Shown here piece by piece: positions 29,554-37,751 of a stretch of 64,000 nucleotides of DNA; within the stretch, counting starts at the first letter, position 1, and each line of letters starts with the position of its first letter. The notes below the pieces were generated by a model that did no database searches, was not told the DNA's origin, and saw only the letters and a program-made list of their open reading frames with translations. The stretch is from assembly GCF_004153685.1 (NCBI RefSeq), contig NZ_SDQD01000002.1:744001-808000 (forward strand), read 5' to 3'. The stretch is from Pollutimonas harenae (GTDB lineage: Bacteria; Pseudomonadota; Gammaproteobacteria; Burkholderiales; Burkholderiaceae_B). Position numbers and translations under genes: made by a program.

Positions 29554-30486
29554 TCAGTTGCTCGCCCAGCGAATGGAAGGAGGCTGCCCGCCCTGACGGT
29601 GCAGCAAGGCTTGCATGCTGGCAACAGACTCGCCGAGCGTAATCTGTCCAGTTACTTTGAACCATTCGCTGTCAACTCCTATTTGCTTGCTGGATTTAAT
29701 GGCGGGTTTACCCAGACGATTGAAAAAATCGGCACGACTGTTGAACCATTGCCCACGTTCGCGCTGACCGACCATATCTCGAGCCTCGGCCAGGTGCAGG
29801 CCAGGTACGATTGCGCTGAGCACTTCGGCGCTGGCTGTATTGGCATTGATGGTGGTTTTTTCCGGCAAGATAGTCAGATAGGTGTCCAGGATGGCTGCTG
29901 TTTCGGGTGTCAGCTCATCGATTTTCCGCAAATCGTTCAAGGTTCTAAGGCCTGGCGCTGTTTGCTTGGCATAGGGGCCTGCCTGCGTATCGGCAACCCG
30001 CCTTGCTATGGACTGGGCCAGCGACATGGGCAGATTCAGCCCGGACAGCAGGCTTTCAAGCACGGCCAGTTCCTGGGGCCGAATCATGCCGTTTTCGGCC
30101 AGACTCCAGATATTGAACTTGCCTTGCTCATCTTCGATTTGTCCCGAAAAATATGCCTTGCGCGACTGCCCGGGCGTGCTCACTTCCAGTCCCACAATGG
30201 CTTGGGACCAGATTGCACCTTTGTGGGTGACAGCATTTCGGCGTGCGTCGTTCAATAAAATGATGCGTGACCAGTCCAGCCCTCCGCGCAACAGCCATTT
30301 GGCTTGTACGCGCTCGCGCTCGCCGGCCAAGGTATCGGCCAGCAAGGCCTGGCTTTCGATGATGGTTGCACTTGCGATTGATGCTGCAGCCACAACGACC
30401 AAGGCAGCGATGATCGCCACGCCGGTTTGCCGACGGGCCGGGTCGCGCCCCGCGCCCCTGTGTATAGGATGCCTGGGCATATTCAT
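29554..30486 (-). CDS. gspK: Type II secretion minor pseudopilin GspK
   Basis: Large minor pseudopilin that caps the pseudopilus tip. The 310 residues start with a long basic leader (RHPIHRGAGRDPARRQTG) cut before VAIIAALVVVAAASIASATI. There is no Glu5, which is normal for GspK. The following domain contains a helix-hairpin-helix-like segment (NANTASAEVLSAIVPGLHLA). It overlaps gspJ by 4 bases. Confidence 0.92.
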   Translation of the reverse strand: MNMPRHPIHRGAGRDPARRQTGVAIIAALVVVAAASIASATIIESQALLADTLAGERERVQAKWLLRGGLDWSRIILLNDARRNAVTHKGAIWSQAIVGLEVSTPGQSRKAYFSGQIEDEQGKFNIWSLAENGMIRPQELAVLESLLSGLNLPMSLAQSIARRVADTQAGPYAKQTAPGLRTLNDLRKIDELTPETAAILDTYLTILPEKTTINANTASAEVLSAIVPGLHLAEARDMVGQRERGQWFNSRADFFNRLGKPAIKSSKQIGVDSEWFKVTGQITLGESVASMQALLHRQGGQPPSIRWASN

Positions 30487-31112
30487 GGCAGCAGCACCAC
30501 TTTTCTGTAGGTTTCAGTTTGCTGCCTGTGCTCGCGCACGATGGTTATTTCCAGCCCCGTGGCGGCCAACTGACTGATGGTGGTGTCGGGAGCAGTCCAG
30601 CCTTGGCCGGGTATCCAGGCACGTACGCTAAAAGACTTTATCTGCTGCAATACCTCTTGGCTTGCCTGCGCGGGCGGCAAGGGTAATGTATGCGAGGCGG
30701 GGCCAACCGCACGTTGTAGCGTCTGGCCAAGTTGGCCCCATATGACTTGCTGCCATTTGCCGTCATGGGCTGAACGCAAGATGGTGAGCACTGGTGAACT
30801 CCAGTGTATGCCTGGCGGCAGCAGGCTGGAATCGGGCACGTCGGGGCTGGATGGGTCAGTCACAGGTGGGTGTGTCTGGGCAGACTGTGGCAAGATGCCG
30901 GCAGTAGCATGCTGGCTGATGTCTTGTTCCAGTTGGCCAAGCACGCGCGCCAGTGCCAGCGTGTCATGGGTGCTGGCATTCAGGCGCTCACTGGAGCGCT
31001 GCACCACATCAAGGGCCTGCCACGAAATAATGCTGAGCAGTGCCATCAAGGCCAGGGCGATCAGTACCTCGATCAGAGTGAAGCCGTGCTGGTTCGATGG
31101 CATATGTTTCAT
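30483..31112 (-). CDS. gspJ: Type II secretion minor pseudopilin GspJ
   Basis: 209-residue minor pseudopilin. Short leader MKHMPSNQHG, then the prepilin cleavage site and N-methylation helix FTLIEVLIALALMALLSI with Glu5. It likely forms the tip complex with GspI and GspK. Overlaps gspI and gspK by 4 bases each. Confidence 0.92.
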   Translation of the reverse strand: MKHMPSNQHGFTLIEVLIALALMALLSIISWQALDVVQRSSERLNASTHDTLALARVLGQLEQDISQHATAGILPQSAQTHPPVTDPSSPDVPDSSLLPPGIHWSSPVLTILRSAHDGKWQQVIWGQLGQTLQRAVGPASHTLPLPPAQASQEVLQQIKSFSVRAWIPGQGWTAPDTTISQLAATGLEITIVREHRQQTETYRKVVLLP

Positions 31113-31480
31113 GGCAAGGATGACAGCAAGCCGTTCAGTTCAGCGAGTACAGGGCCTTGTTCCAGACGTACGCGCACGGTTACCAAACGGAAATTGCCAT
31201 TTACAGTAGTCTGGAATTGCTGTTCACACACAAGGGACAAAGGGCCTTGCGGGCAGGGTTCGGTTTTGCGGCCCGGTGCAGGAAACGCACGTAGCAAACG
31301 TAGCTCGGCAAGCTTGTTTTCAGCTGCTTGCAGAGCAAGGCTGCGCTCTTGCATGGATTGCGAACTGCTCGCGCTGACGCCCAGGGCACGCATGCTGGCG
31401 GTGAGCGCAATACTGACTATGGCCAGCGCAACCAGAACCTCGATCAATGTGAATCCCGTCTGTGCGCTAGCCGAACTCAT
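31109..31480 (-). CDS. gspI: Type II secretion minor pseudopilin GspI
   Basis: 123-residue minor pseudopilin: leader MSSASAQTG then FTLIEVLVALAIVSIALTA with Glu5. A pair of cysteines (about 81 and 89) could form a disulfide. The start at 31480 overlaps gspH by 4 bases and gives the normal short leader; the longer open frame upstream is part of gspH territory. Confidence 0.92.
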   Translation of the reverse strand: MSSASAQTGFTLIEVLVALAIVSIALTASMRALGVSASSSQSMQERSLALQAAENKLAELRLLRAFPAPGRKTEPCPQGPLSLVCEQQFQTTVNGNFRLVTVRVRLEQGPVLAELNGLLSSLP

Positions 31481-31968
31481 TGCTTTACCTGGTATTGTCC
31501 GTTGCCCAGACGTTCGACTCTGACAGTGGTCGTGCCGTCGTCCAGTTCTATGGCCAATGGCCCCGAGATCCATTCGGTATTGAATACATTCGCACCGGGC
31601 GGTTCGATACGAACTTGGATCGCATTATCGGGGGTCCAGCTACGTGGGCGCAGTGGGCTGGAGTTTGAAAAATCAAGGGTCTGAACCGTTCCCGATTGCT
31701 GTGTCAGTCCGGTGGGCAGAAGGAGCTTGGGGGGAGCCTGTGCGAAGCGATATCCTTGCGTATCGTAGAACCAGATGATTGAACTGTCGGCTTTGCGAGC
31801 TTGTGCCTGCGCAACCGCAAACAGCTGGCCAAGTCGCCGAGCATCCTGCTGCAATTTGCGAGCATCGCCGTGCGAGAACGCGGCAACGCTCACTGTGGTG
31901 GTAGCTATGCCGATGATGAGCAGGGCCACTAAGACTTCGATCAGCGAAAACCCCTGTTGCCTGGCCAT
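31477..31968 (-). CDS. gspH: Type II secretion minor pseudopilin GspH
   Basis: 163-residue minor pseudopilin: leader MARQQG, then FSLIEVLVALLIIGIATTT with Glu5, followed by a beta-rich domain (WFYDTQGYRF, IRIEPPG region and VRVERLGNGQYQVKQ at the end). The start at 31968 is selected for the leader; it begins 4 bases after the gspG stop. Confidence 0.9.
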   Translation of the reverse strand: MARQQGFSLIEVLVALLIIGIATTTVSVAAFSHGDARKLQQDARRLGQLFAVAQAQARKADSSIIWFYDTQGYRFAQAPPKLLLPTGLTQQSGTVQTLDFSNSSPLRPRSWTPDNAIQVRIEPPGANVFNTEWISGPLAIELDDGTTTVRVERLGNGQYQVKQ

Positions 31969-31972
31969 TGAG

Positions 31973-32425
31973 CTACCTGGTCCAGGAGCCGATATCACTA
32001 TCGCTCCCTTCGCCACCGGCTCGGCCATCGGCGCCCAGTGAAAAAACATCGATTTCGCCATGCACGCCAGGATTGAGATATTGATACGGCGTACCCCAGG
32101 GATCGTTGGGTAGATGATCCATATATGCCTGCTTATCGGCGGGTTTGCTGGCGTGCGGATTGCCCAGTAGCGCTTGTAGCCCCTGGTCTGCACCTGGGTA
32201 GCGGCCATGGTCCAATCGATACAGCTTCAGCGCTTGCATCAGGGCACCAATGTCCTGGCGAGCAGCTACCGTCCGGGCTTGATCGGGACGATCCATGATA
32301 TTGGGAACGATCAGGGCGGCCATGATTCCCATGATGACTACGACCACCATGATTTCGATAAGGGAAAAGCCAAGCTGGCGGCTGGCGATAATGCGCTGCG
32401 ACGAAGAAGAGTGATGACTTTTCAT
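31973..32425 (-). CDS. gspG: Type II secretion major pseudopilin GspG
   Basis: Main subunit of the pseudopilus. The 150 residues have a leader (1-19) cut before FSLIEIMVVVVIMGIMAALI with Glu5. The GspG core YRLDHGRYPGADQGLQALL and the C-terminal calcium-site region DPWGTPYQYLNPGVHGEIDV-FSLGADG are intact. First gene of the minus-strand gsp operon. The prepilin peptidase needed to process it is not in the window. Confidence 0.97.
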   Translation of the reverse strand: MKSHHSSSSQRIIASRQLGFSLIEIMVVVVIMGIMAALIVPNIMDRPDQARTVAARQDIGALMQALKLYRLDHGRYPGADQGLQALLGNPHASKPADKQAYMDHLPNDPWGTPYQYLNPGVHGEIDVFSLGADGRAGGEGSDSDIGSWTR

Positions 32426-32528
32426 TAATATTATCTGGGCAACAAAATTTGACAATTGTTATATTTAGATCATTTTAGAATTATCCTGTTGGTTTGCAAG
32501 TTACAACTATCAATCCGGAGGTCATCGC
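32426..32528. promoter_or_regulatory. Divergent promoter region between gspG and gspC
   Basis: 103-base AT-rich gap that must hold the promoters for gspG-F (minus) and gspC-rhombosortase (plus). A TTGACA lies at 32449-32454 on the plus strand but no well-spaced -10 is convincing. GGAGG at 32516-32520 is the ribosome site of gspC. Confidence 0.4.
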
Positions 32529-32999
32529 ATGGGCTTGCCACCTACGTTCTCAGGCATAAACGGCCCTCGCTTGCTGCGTGGCCTGGCCTTCATGCTGATG
32601 GCGGTCGGGCTGGGCGTATGGGCTGCCTTGCTGTTTGCACCCGTCTCACAGGATTTGCCGCCTGCGCTCGATACGGCCCCATTTTCAGGGCAAGATACCG
32701 GGCCAGTGTCCAATTGGTTTGGCGGTCCCGCCCTGCGTGTGCCCATATCGCTGGCAGGTGTGATTTTTACTGAGGGAGGGCGTGGCGCCGCCTTGCTGTC
32801 CATTAACGGCACTACGGCCCAAGCTTATCGTGTGGGTCAGTCACTCGCGCCCGGGGTCACCCTGTCCGGCGTTTCAGCCCAGGGCGTATCCATAGATCAG
32901 GATGGTGTCATAGAACAACTGACCATGCCAGCCAACCCCGCCGATGTGGTACAGGGCTTTGTGCCCGTTACCAAATCCACCAAACTCACACAGCCCTGA
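32529..32999 (+). CDS. gspC: Type II secretion system protein GspC (short, no PDZ domain)
   Basis: Inner-membrane protein that contacts the secretin GspD. The 156 residues consist of one transmembrane helix (about 15-37) and a homology region (about 62-130: PVSNWFGGPALRVPISLAGVIF then RGAALLSINGTTAQAYRVG). There is no room for the C-terminal PDZ or coiled-coil domain of long GspC proteins. It is transcribed away from the main gsp operon. Its stop overlaps the start of the rhombosortase gene by one base. Confidence 0.88.
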   Translation: MGLPPTFSGINGPRLLRGLAFMLMAVGLGVWAALLFAPVSQDLPPALDTAPFSGQDTGPVSNWFGGPALRVPISLAGVIFTEGGRGAALLSINGTTAQAYRVGQSLAPGVTLSGVSAQGVSIDQDGVIEQLTMPANPADVVQGFVPVTKSTKLTQP

Positions 33000-33571
33000 T
33001 GGTCAAGCGGGTATGGCCGCAAGCCTTGCTATTGATCGGATTGCTGTTGTTGCTGCAGACGGTGGGGGATGATGCACAAGCCATATTGAGATTTAGCCGT
33101 CAAGCTCTGGACGAAGGAGCGTGGTGGCGCCTGCTGACAGCGCATTTCGTTCATCTGGGCTGGATCCATACCATTTTGAATATCCTGGGTGTGCTGATGT
33201 GTTGCGCACTAGCCCCCCAGCTGTTTGACTATCGTCTTTGGCTCAAGTTGGTCTGCCTGGCGCTGGGAGTGAGTCTATCGCTATGGTGCTGGTCTCCCGA
33301 AATCACAGTTTATTCGGGTATGTCGGGTGTGTTGTATGGTCTGTTGGTCTTGGGTTTGTGGCCTCAGGCCCGGCGTAAAGATAGACTGGCAGCGCTTGCC
33401 CTGGCCATGACGGCGGGCTGGATGCTTTGGCAATTGGCGGTTGGGCCGTCAACCACCGAAGAACAGTGGATAGGTGGGCGTATCGCCGCCATTGCCCACC
33501 TATATGGCTTTGGTACGGGGCTGACCATGATGCTTGTTGGCATGGTGTGCCGACGCATCAGCTCTGGCTGA
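32999..33571 (+). CDS. rrtA: Rhombosortase (rhomboid-family protease for GlyGly-CTERM proteins)
   Basis: Intramembrane serine protease, 190 residues and about six membrane segments. Catalytic Ser109 lies in YSGMSGVLYG and His167 in AHLYGF, the rhomboid dyad; WWRLLTAHFVHLGWIHTILN (about 42-61) is the conserved loop and second helix. It is shorter than ordinary rhomboids and matches the rhombosortase subfamily, which cuts proteins with a C-terminal GlyGly-CTERM tail that travel through type II secretion. Overlap with gspC and a GlyGly-CTERM protein gene 67 bases downstream strongly support this. Confidence 0.85.
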   Translation: MVKRVWPQALLLIGLLLLLQTVGDDAQAILRFSRQALDEGAWWRLLTAHFVHLGWIHTILNILGVLMCCALAPQLFDYRLWLKLVCLALGVSLSLWCWSPEITVYSGMSGVLYGLLVLGLWPQARRKDRLAALALAMTAGWMLWQLAVGPSTTEEQWIGGRIAAIAHLYGFGTGLTMMLVGMVCRRISSG

Positions 33572-33573
33572 AA

Positions 33574-33621
33574 TAATTTGATGTAAAAAAAGTTCTTAAT
33601 GTTACCATTTACATCAAATTA
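33574..33621. repeat. 14-bp perfect inverted repeat before the GlyGly-CTERM gene
   Basis: TAATTTGATGTAAA (33574-33587) and TTTACATCAAATTA (33608-33621) with a 20-base spacer, ending 17 bases before the ATG. It could be an operator for a dimeric regulator, or an mRNA stem-loop that separates expression of the rhombosortase from that of its likely substrate. Confidence 0.75.
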
Positions 33622-33638
33622 AGAGCGAAGAGGGCACT

Positions 33639-35465
33639 ATGAACTCCTTCCTATGCAAGGCATTTGCCGTTACGTTTTTGACACTTCCCGTGCAGGCCGC
33701 CCAGCAAGCAGAATTGGCAAAACAGGCGCCAGCGTATATTCAGCTACAACGCGCTGTCCTGATTAACGCCGACTTATGGACAGATCAACCTCAAATACTC
33801 GCTGCCAATTACGGGTTTGAAGGGATTATTGGTGTTCCGGGCCTGATGGGGGTCGACGATCTGCCACGCGCGGTAGCTGCAGGTGCTGGTGTGAATCTTG
33901 ACTGGGCAGCTCTTGATCCCGCACCGCCTCTGCGCAACCTTACTAGTGCCGCCGGGGTGCTCGGCCTGGCCATTGCCGGCTTCGGCGCTACGCCACAGCT
34001 TGCCGACGCCATGCCTATTGAAGTCAGCTGGCCATTGTTACCTGGCTCGGTATCGCCGGACAACATCGCAATCACCCTGAATACAGGTGAAATCGTCCAT
34101 CCCGTTGCTGCGGCGTTGAATCCCAATTATGACTACAACGAGCGCCACGTGATTGTGGTGTTTGGTGAGTTTGCCAATCGCCTCACGCCCGACACCCCGG
34201 GCGCAATTTATCCGGTCAGCGTCTCTTTTGTACAAGGGGATTCGCCCCTGATGGCGGTAGGCCCCGACGGGCCGATTTCCATCGTAGGCCTGTCGGCACT
34301 CAGTAGTCACCCTTATGTGGCAGGGCCGGCGTTGGTTGGGGCCAAGCTCAGCCGTTTTTCACCGGCCGGTGATTTTCCACCGCCAGCGCTCAATAGCGCC
34401 TTTCCAAATGATGCCTATTCACTCTATGGGAATGCAGCTCAATACCGTTTGCGCCTGTTCACTTCCGGTGGGTTTTCACCCGATGGGGTAAGTGGTTTCT
34501 TGCCAACTGACTTCGCAACTTTCTTTCGCCTGCATGCTCATGATGCCGAGGGCAAGCTGGTCACGCTCGATAAGGCGGGGCACACATACGATTTAGGCGT
34601 GGGAAAAATTGAAATTATTGGCCTGGCAGAAGTCGGTCCGCCAACAGATGGTACGGTCGATCCAGCTTACTATGCTGAAGACCACGACAATTATTTCGAT
34701 ATTATGCTTAAGGGTGATGAGGCAGCCATCAACTTGTTGCAGTCAGTCGAAATACCCACTTCCGCGGTGACTGGCTACAGCGATATCTATAACCCGGGTG
34801 GCCCAGGGCGTACCCCAACGCCGACCACACCGTATACCAAGCCTGCGCTGCCGCAAACATACCCTATCTTCCATAGCGTGGATCAGCCGCGCACCGTTAG
34901 TTACGCCAGCCAGTCGCTTGCCGATTACGACCTGGATGATGACCTGCCCGTAGTGTTTCGCCTGCAAGCCGATGACAAGGCAGATATATTGACCAGCAAT
35001 TCACGACTAGCCAATCAATGGGTTGATAGTCAGGGCTATAGCCTGGAGCATGTCGGGTTTGCCAACGAAACCGATAGGCCTGGCGTCAGCGCCGTGATGG
35101 GCTATGTTTCGGAAACCGGTGACCGTATCTATACCCTGGATCCGGTAGAGCAGGCCAGGCTCGACCAAGCACCTGGCTGGCGTTCCGAAGGGCGGGCCTT
35201 TGGCGCTTTTGACCAGCCTTGGACGGGCCTTGAGCCTGTGTACCGCTTTTTCGAACTCAAAACCAAACGCCACGTATTTACAACAGATGCTGACGCGCAC
35301 CTGAGGCTCAGCGGTAGTGAAAATCAAGGCGTAGCCTGGTATGCCGCCTTGTTTGTCAAGCCTCCTGCTCCACAAAGTGGTGGGAGCTCTGGGGGTTCCG
35401 CAGGTCTGATCTGGTTGGCTGGCCTGGCTTTGTTATGGGGGTATCGGCGCGTGTCAGCGGCGTAA
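33639..35465 (+). CDS. Exported protein with GlyGly-CTERM sorting tail
   Basis: 608-residue protein of unknown activity. Signal peptide 1-20 (ends PVQA). The N-terminal two thirds (about 21-430) is a beta-rich region I do not recognise. From about 430 to 575 two repeats (VVFRLQADDKADILTSNSRL and PVYRFFELKTKRHVFTTDAD, ending GVAWYAALF) resemble the DUF5648-type repeat found in secreted hydrolases and adhesins. The last 28 residues are a GlyGly-CTERM tail: Gly/Ser-rich linker, hydrophobic helix AGLIWLAGLALLWGY and Arg-Arg. Predicted path: Sec export, C-terminal processing by the adjacent rhombosortase, then release or surface display by the type II system. The AAGAG/GAGGG ribosome site is close to the ATG. 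Confidence 0.8.
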   Translation: MNSFLCKAFAVTFLTLPVQAAQQAELAKQAPAYIQLQRAVLINADLWTDQPQILAANYGFEGIIGVPGLMGVDDLPRAVAAGAGVNLDWAALDPAPPLRNLTSAAGVLGLAIAGFGATPQLADAMPIEVSWPLLPGSVSPDNIAITLNTGEIVHPVAAALNPNYDYNERHVIVVFGEFANRLTPDTPGAIYPVSVSFVQGDSPLMAVGPDGPISIVGLSALSSHPYVAGPALVGAKLSRFSPAGDFPPPALNSAFPNDAYSLYGNAAQYRLRLFTSGGFSPDGVSGFLPTDFATFFRLHAHDAEGKLVTLDKAGHTYDLGVGKIEIIGLAEVGPPTDGTVDPAYYAEDHDNYFDIMLKGDEAAINLLQSVEIPTSAVTGYSDIYNPGGPGRTPTPTTPYTKPALPQTYPIFHSVDQPRTVSYASQSLADYDLDDDLPVVFRLQADDKADILTSNSRLANQWVDSQGYSLEHVGFANETDRPGVSAVMGYVSETGDRIYTLDPVEQARLDQAPGWRSEGRAFGAFDQPWTGLEPVYRFFELKTKRHVFTTDADAHLRLSGSENQGVAWYAALFVKPPAPQSGGSSGGSAGLIWLAGLALLWGYRRVSAA

Positions 35466-35523
35466 AAGCTGCACATACTTGCGCCGAAAGCCCTGTTCGT
35501 TGGTGCCGACATTCATGCGTCAG

Positions 35524-37074
35524 TTACCTTCTTGTCAGCGTGCCCAGTCCGTACTCATCCAATAGTTCTATGGTAACGCTTTGCGCCATGCCGCCTGGGC
35601 CAATTGCAAACTTTACGCTGTAGCGGGAACCCACCGCAGCCAGTTCGCCATCTGGCTCGAATACATAGATGTTGGCATCCCAATGGTCCAATGGGATGGT
35701 TTTCCCCGAAACGCTCATGACCAGCGCCAGTTGACCGGCCTGGTCTATTATGCCCATATCGCCGAAATAGTCATTGGTGTAGGTGCCGACATATGCATGA
35801 ACGGGCAGGGCAGGAGTGGGGGACAACGGAAAAGACTGGCCTACAAACTCACCTGTTGGCTTGGTTAAGTCGGAAAAAAGGGGGCCTACAACGTCCAGCC
35901 AGTTTCGGGATATTTCGCCAAACTGCACCAGATCCATAAAAGACATGCTGATTGATTCGGCAGCACCTACCGGCCAGGCATTGGTCAGGACAACGATGCC
36001 GGTATCGGCTGCAGGGAGCAAGTTGTAGGCAGTGCCCGTACCCAACAGGAATGCGCCTGAGTGTCCGTACATGGTATAGCCACCGGCTGTGGTGGAAATA
36101 TTGAATCCGTATCCGTAGTAGCTCGCAGCGGAGTCTTCAGTGGCAGGGGAGGTTTGCATCTGAGGGCTGAGCGCGGGCAGCAGGGTGGCGCGTGGAATGA
36201 TTTGCCTGCCCTGATACTCGCCTTCATGTAGAACCAATGCCATCCATTTCGCCATGTCATTGACGCTGGAACTGACGCCACCAGCAGGCGATTGCGGATC
36301 GGGCTGTCGTTGTTGCTGCGTCAGCCGGAAGGACCCATTGACGCTGAGGTGGGGATACGCACGATTGGAGCGTGCCATGAAATCGGCATAGCGGGAGCTG
36401 GTACTGCGCATATCCAGCGGACGGTAAAGCTCTCGGTCTGACAGGCTTTCCCAATCGATGCCAGATGCAACTGCCACGGCTTCGGCGCCGCCGGTCAGGC
36501 CGAAATTGGTATATTTATAGCGTGTGCGCAAGGGCTCGGTAGCTAAATAGCGCAGACGTTCCAGCACCTCTCTGCGATCGTAGCCCACCATTTCGAGATC
36601 ATCGCCTGCGTGTTCGGGCAAGCCGGATCGGTGAGCATACATATCGCCCACCGTTACTTGCCTGGTAGCGTCGGGGTCATGAAGGGCAAACCACGGCAGA
36701 TGCTGCACTAAAGGAGTATCCCAGCCAATAATCCCTTTACTGACTTGTGCGGCCACCACCGTGGCGCCAACCGATTTTGATATCGATGCCAGCTGAAACA
36801 CTGTGTCAGCATCCACAGGAGTGGCATCGCCTACACGTCGTACACCAAACCCTTTGGCATAGATGGTTTGGCCTTTATGCACAACGGCAACAGCGATTCC
36901 GGGAACGCCGGTGCGAGCCATGATGTCGTTAACGATGCCGTCAACTTGTGCCACTGCTTGCAGGACACGCTCGGGAGGGATGCTTGCGGAGTCGGAGCTC
37001 GAGTTGCTGCTGCAGGAAGCAAGTGTGAGGAGCGTGGCAGCAATAGGCAAAGCCAGGCTGGTTCGTAAGAGCAT
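35524..37074 (-). CDS. Lipoprotein serine hydrolase of the class C beta-lactamase / EstB family
   Basis: 516 residues. Lipobox LTLAS-C21. The serine hydrolase triad of the beta-lactamase/penicillin-binding family is present: Ser97-x-x-Lys100 (SISK), Tyr188-x-Asn190 (YTN) and an HSG motif in GHSGAF near 350. A C-terminal beta-barrel-like domain (about 420-516) follows, as in D-aminopeptidase and EstB relatives. It may be an esterase or peptidoglycan peptidase; beta-lactam resistance should not be assumed. GGAG lies five bases before the ATG. It converges with the GlyGly-CTERM gene. Confidence 0.88.
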   Translation of the reverse strand: MLLRTSLALPIAATLLTLASCSSNSSSDSASIPPERVLQAVAQVDGIVNDIMARTGVPGIAVAVVHKGQTIYAKGFGVRRVGDATPVDADTVFQLASISKSVGATVVAAQVSKGIIGWDTPLVQHLPWFALHDPDATRQVTVGDMYAHRSGLPEHAGDDLEMVGYDRREVLERLRYLATEPLRTRYKYTNFGLTGGAEAVAVASGIDWESLSDRELYRPLDMRSTSSRYADFMARSNRAYPHLSVNGSFRLTQQQRQPDPQSPAGGVSSSVNDMAKWMALVLHEGEYQGRQIIPRATLLPALSPQMQTSPATEDSAASYYGYGFNISTTAGGYTMYGHSGAFLLGTGTAYNLLPAADTGIVVLTNAWPVGAAESISMSFMDLVQFGEISRNWLDVVGPLFSDLTKPTGEFVGQSFPLSPTPALPVHAYVGTYTNDYFGDMGIIDQAGQLALVMSVSGKTIPLDHWDANIYVFEPDGELAAVGSRYSVKFAIGPGGMAQSVTIELLDEYGLGTLTRR

Positions 37075-37220
37075 GTTGTCTCCGGAGAAATGTGCAGTCA
37101 GGCGACAGGGTGTATCTAAAGCCTGCGAATGTTATTTTTATATTTCTTTATGTAATTCTAACGGCATTAATCCGGATATGCGGCTTTTTTTAGCTGTTAT
37201 GGCTGGTACAGAACGAGTAT

Positions 37221-37616
37221 CTAGTGCTCCGGCTGCTCCAGATTGGCCAATATGGGACAGTCTGGACGGTCATCGCCTGCGCAGCAGTTGATCAGTGTTT
37301 GCAGGGTGTTGGCCATTTGTTGCAAGCCGTCGATTTTTTGCTGCAGCTTATCTATATGCGCTTGGGCAAGTCGTTTTACGTCAGCGCTTTGCCGCGAATT
37401 GTCATTCCATAAATTGAGCAGATTGCCGATCTCGGTAGCCGAGAAGCCCAGATCACGCGCACGCCGGATAAAGCGCAGACGATGAATATCTGCATCGGAA
37501 TATACGCGATAGCCCGATGAGGTTCGCTGCGCGGAGGGGATCAGGCCCGTTTGCTCGTAATAACGAATCATTTTGGCTGAAACGCCCGAGGCTTTGGATA
37601 CTTCACCGATATTCAT
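37221..37616 (-). CDS. cueR: Cu(I)-responsive MerR-family regulator CueR
   Basis: 131-residue copper sensor. N-terminal winged helix MNIGEVSKASGVSAKMIRYY (1-20) with GYRVYSDADIHRLRFI, a long dimer helix, and the metal-binding loop Cys112-Ala-Gly-Asp-Asp-Arg-Pro-Asp-Cys120, the same spacing as E. coli CueR (Cys112, Cys120). An additional Cys111 is present. It is divergent from the cupin/DUF411 pair. CueR-type promoter elements are seen before cueR itself and before copZ at 48.2 kb, so it likely controls both. Confidence 0.92.
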   Translation of the reverse strand: MNIGEVSKASGVSAKMIRYYEQTGLIPSAQRTSSGYRVYSDADIHRLRFIRRARDLGFSATEIGNLLNLWNDNSRQSADVKRLAQAHIDKLQQKIDGLQQMANTLQTLINCCAGDDRPDCPILANLEQPEH

Positions 37617-37645
37617 GCTTGCCCATGTTCAGGTTTATTTGACAA

Positions 37646-37676
37646 TGGATAAACCTTGTCTATATTAAAGAGTCTA
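37646..37676 (-). promoter_or_regulatory. CueR-type promoter of cueR
   Basis: On the minus strand: -35 TAGACT (37676-37671), a 19-base spacer with the half sites ACTCT-N11-AAGGT, and -10 TATCCA (37651-37646). The AAGGTTTAT junction is identical to the copZ promoter. An overlapping plus-strand TTGACA (37639-37644) and TATATT (37661-37666), 16 bases apart, could serve the cupin gene. Confidence 0.6.
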
Positions 37677-37751
37677 CGGTGTGACTATCTTATCGCTTAA
37701 ATATAAGGCGGTGTTAACATCAATGAAACCGAACATTTTTAGGAGTCATGT

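Noticed and set aside
29332-30258. Long plus-strand open frame (308 codons) antisense to gspL and gspK
   Set aside because: It mirrors two well-supported overlapping secretion genes, has no recognisable domain and no ribosome site.
36863-37291. Plus-strand frame of 142 codons across the beta-lactamase-like gene start and cueR end
   Set aside because: Antisense to two good genes, no homology recognised.
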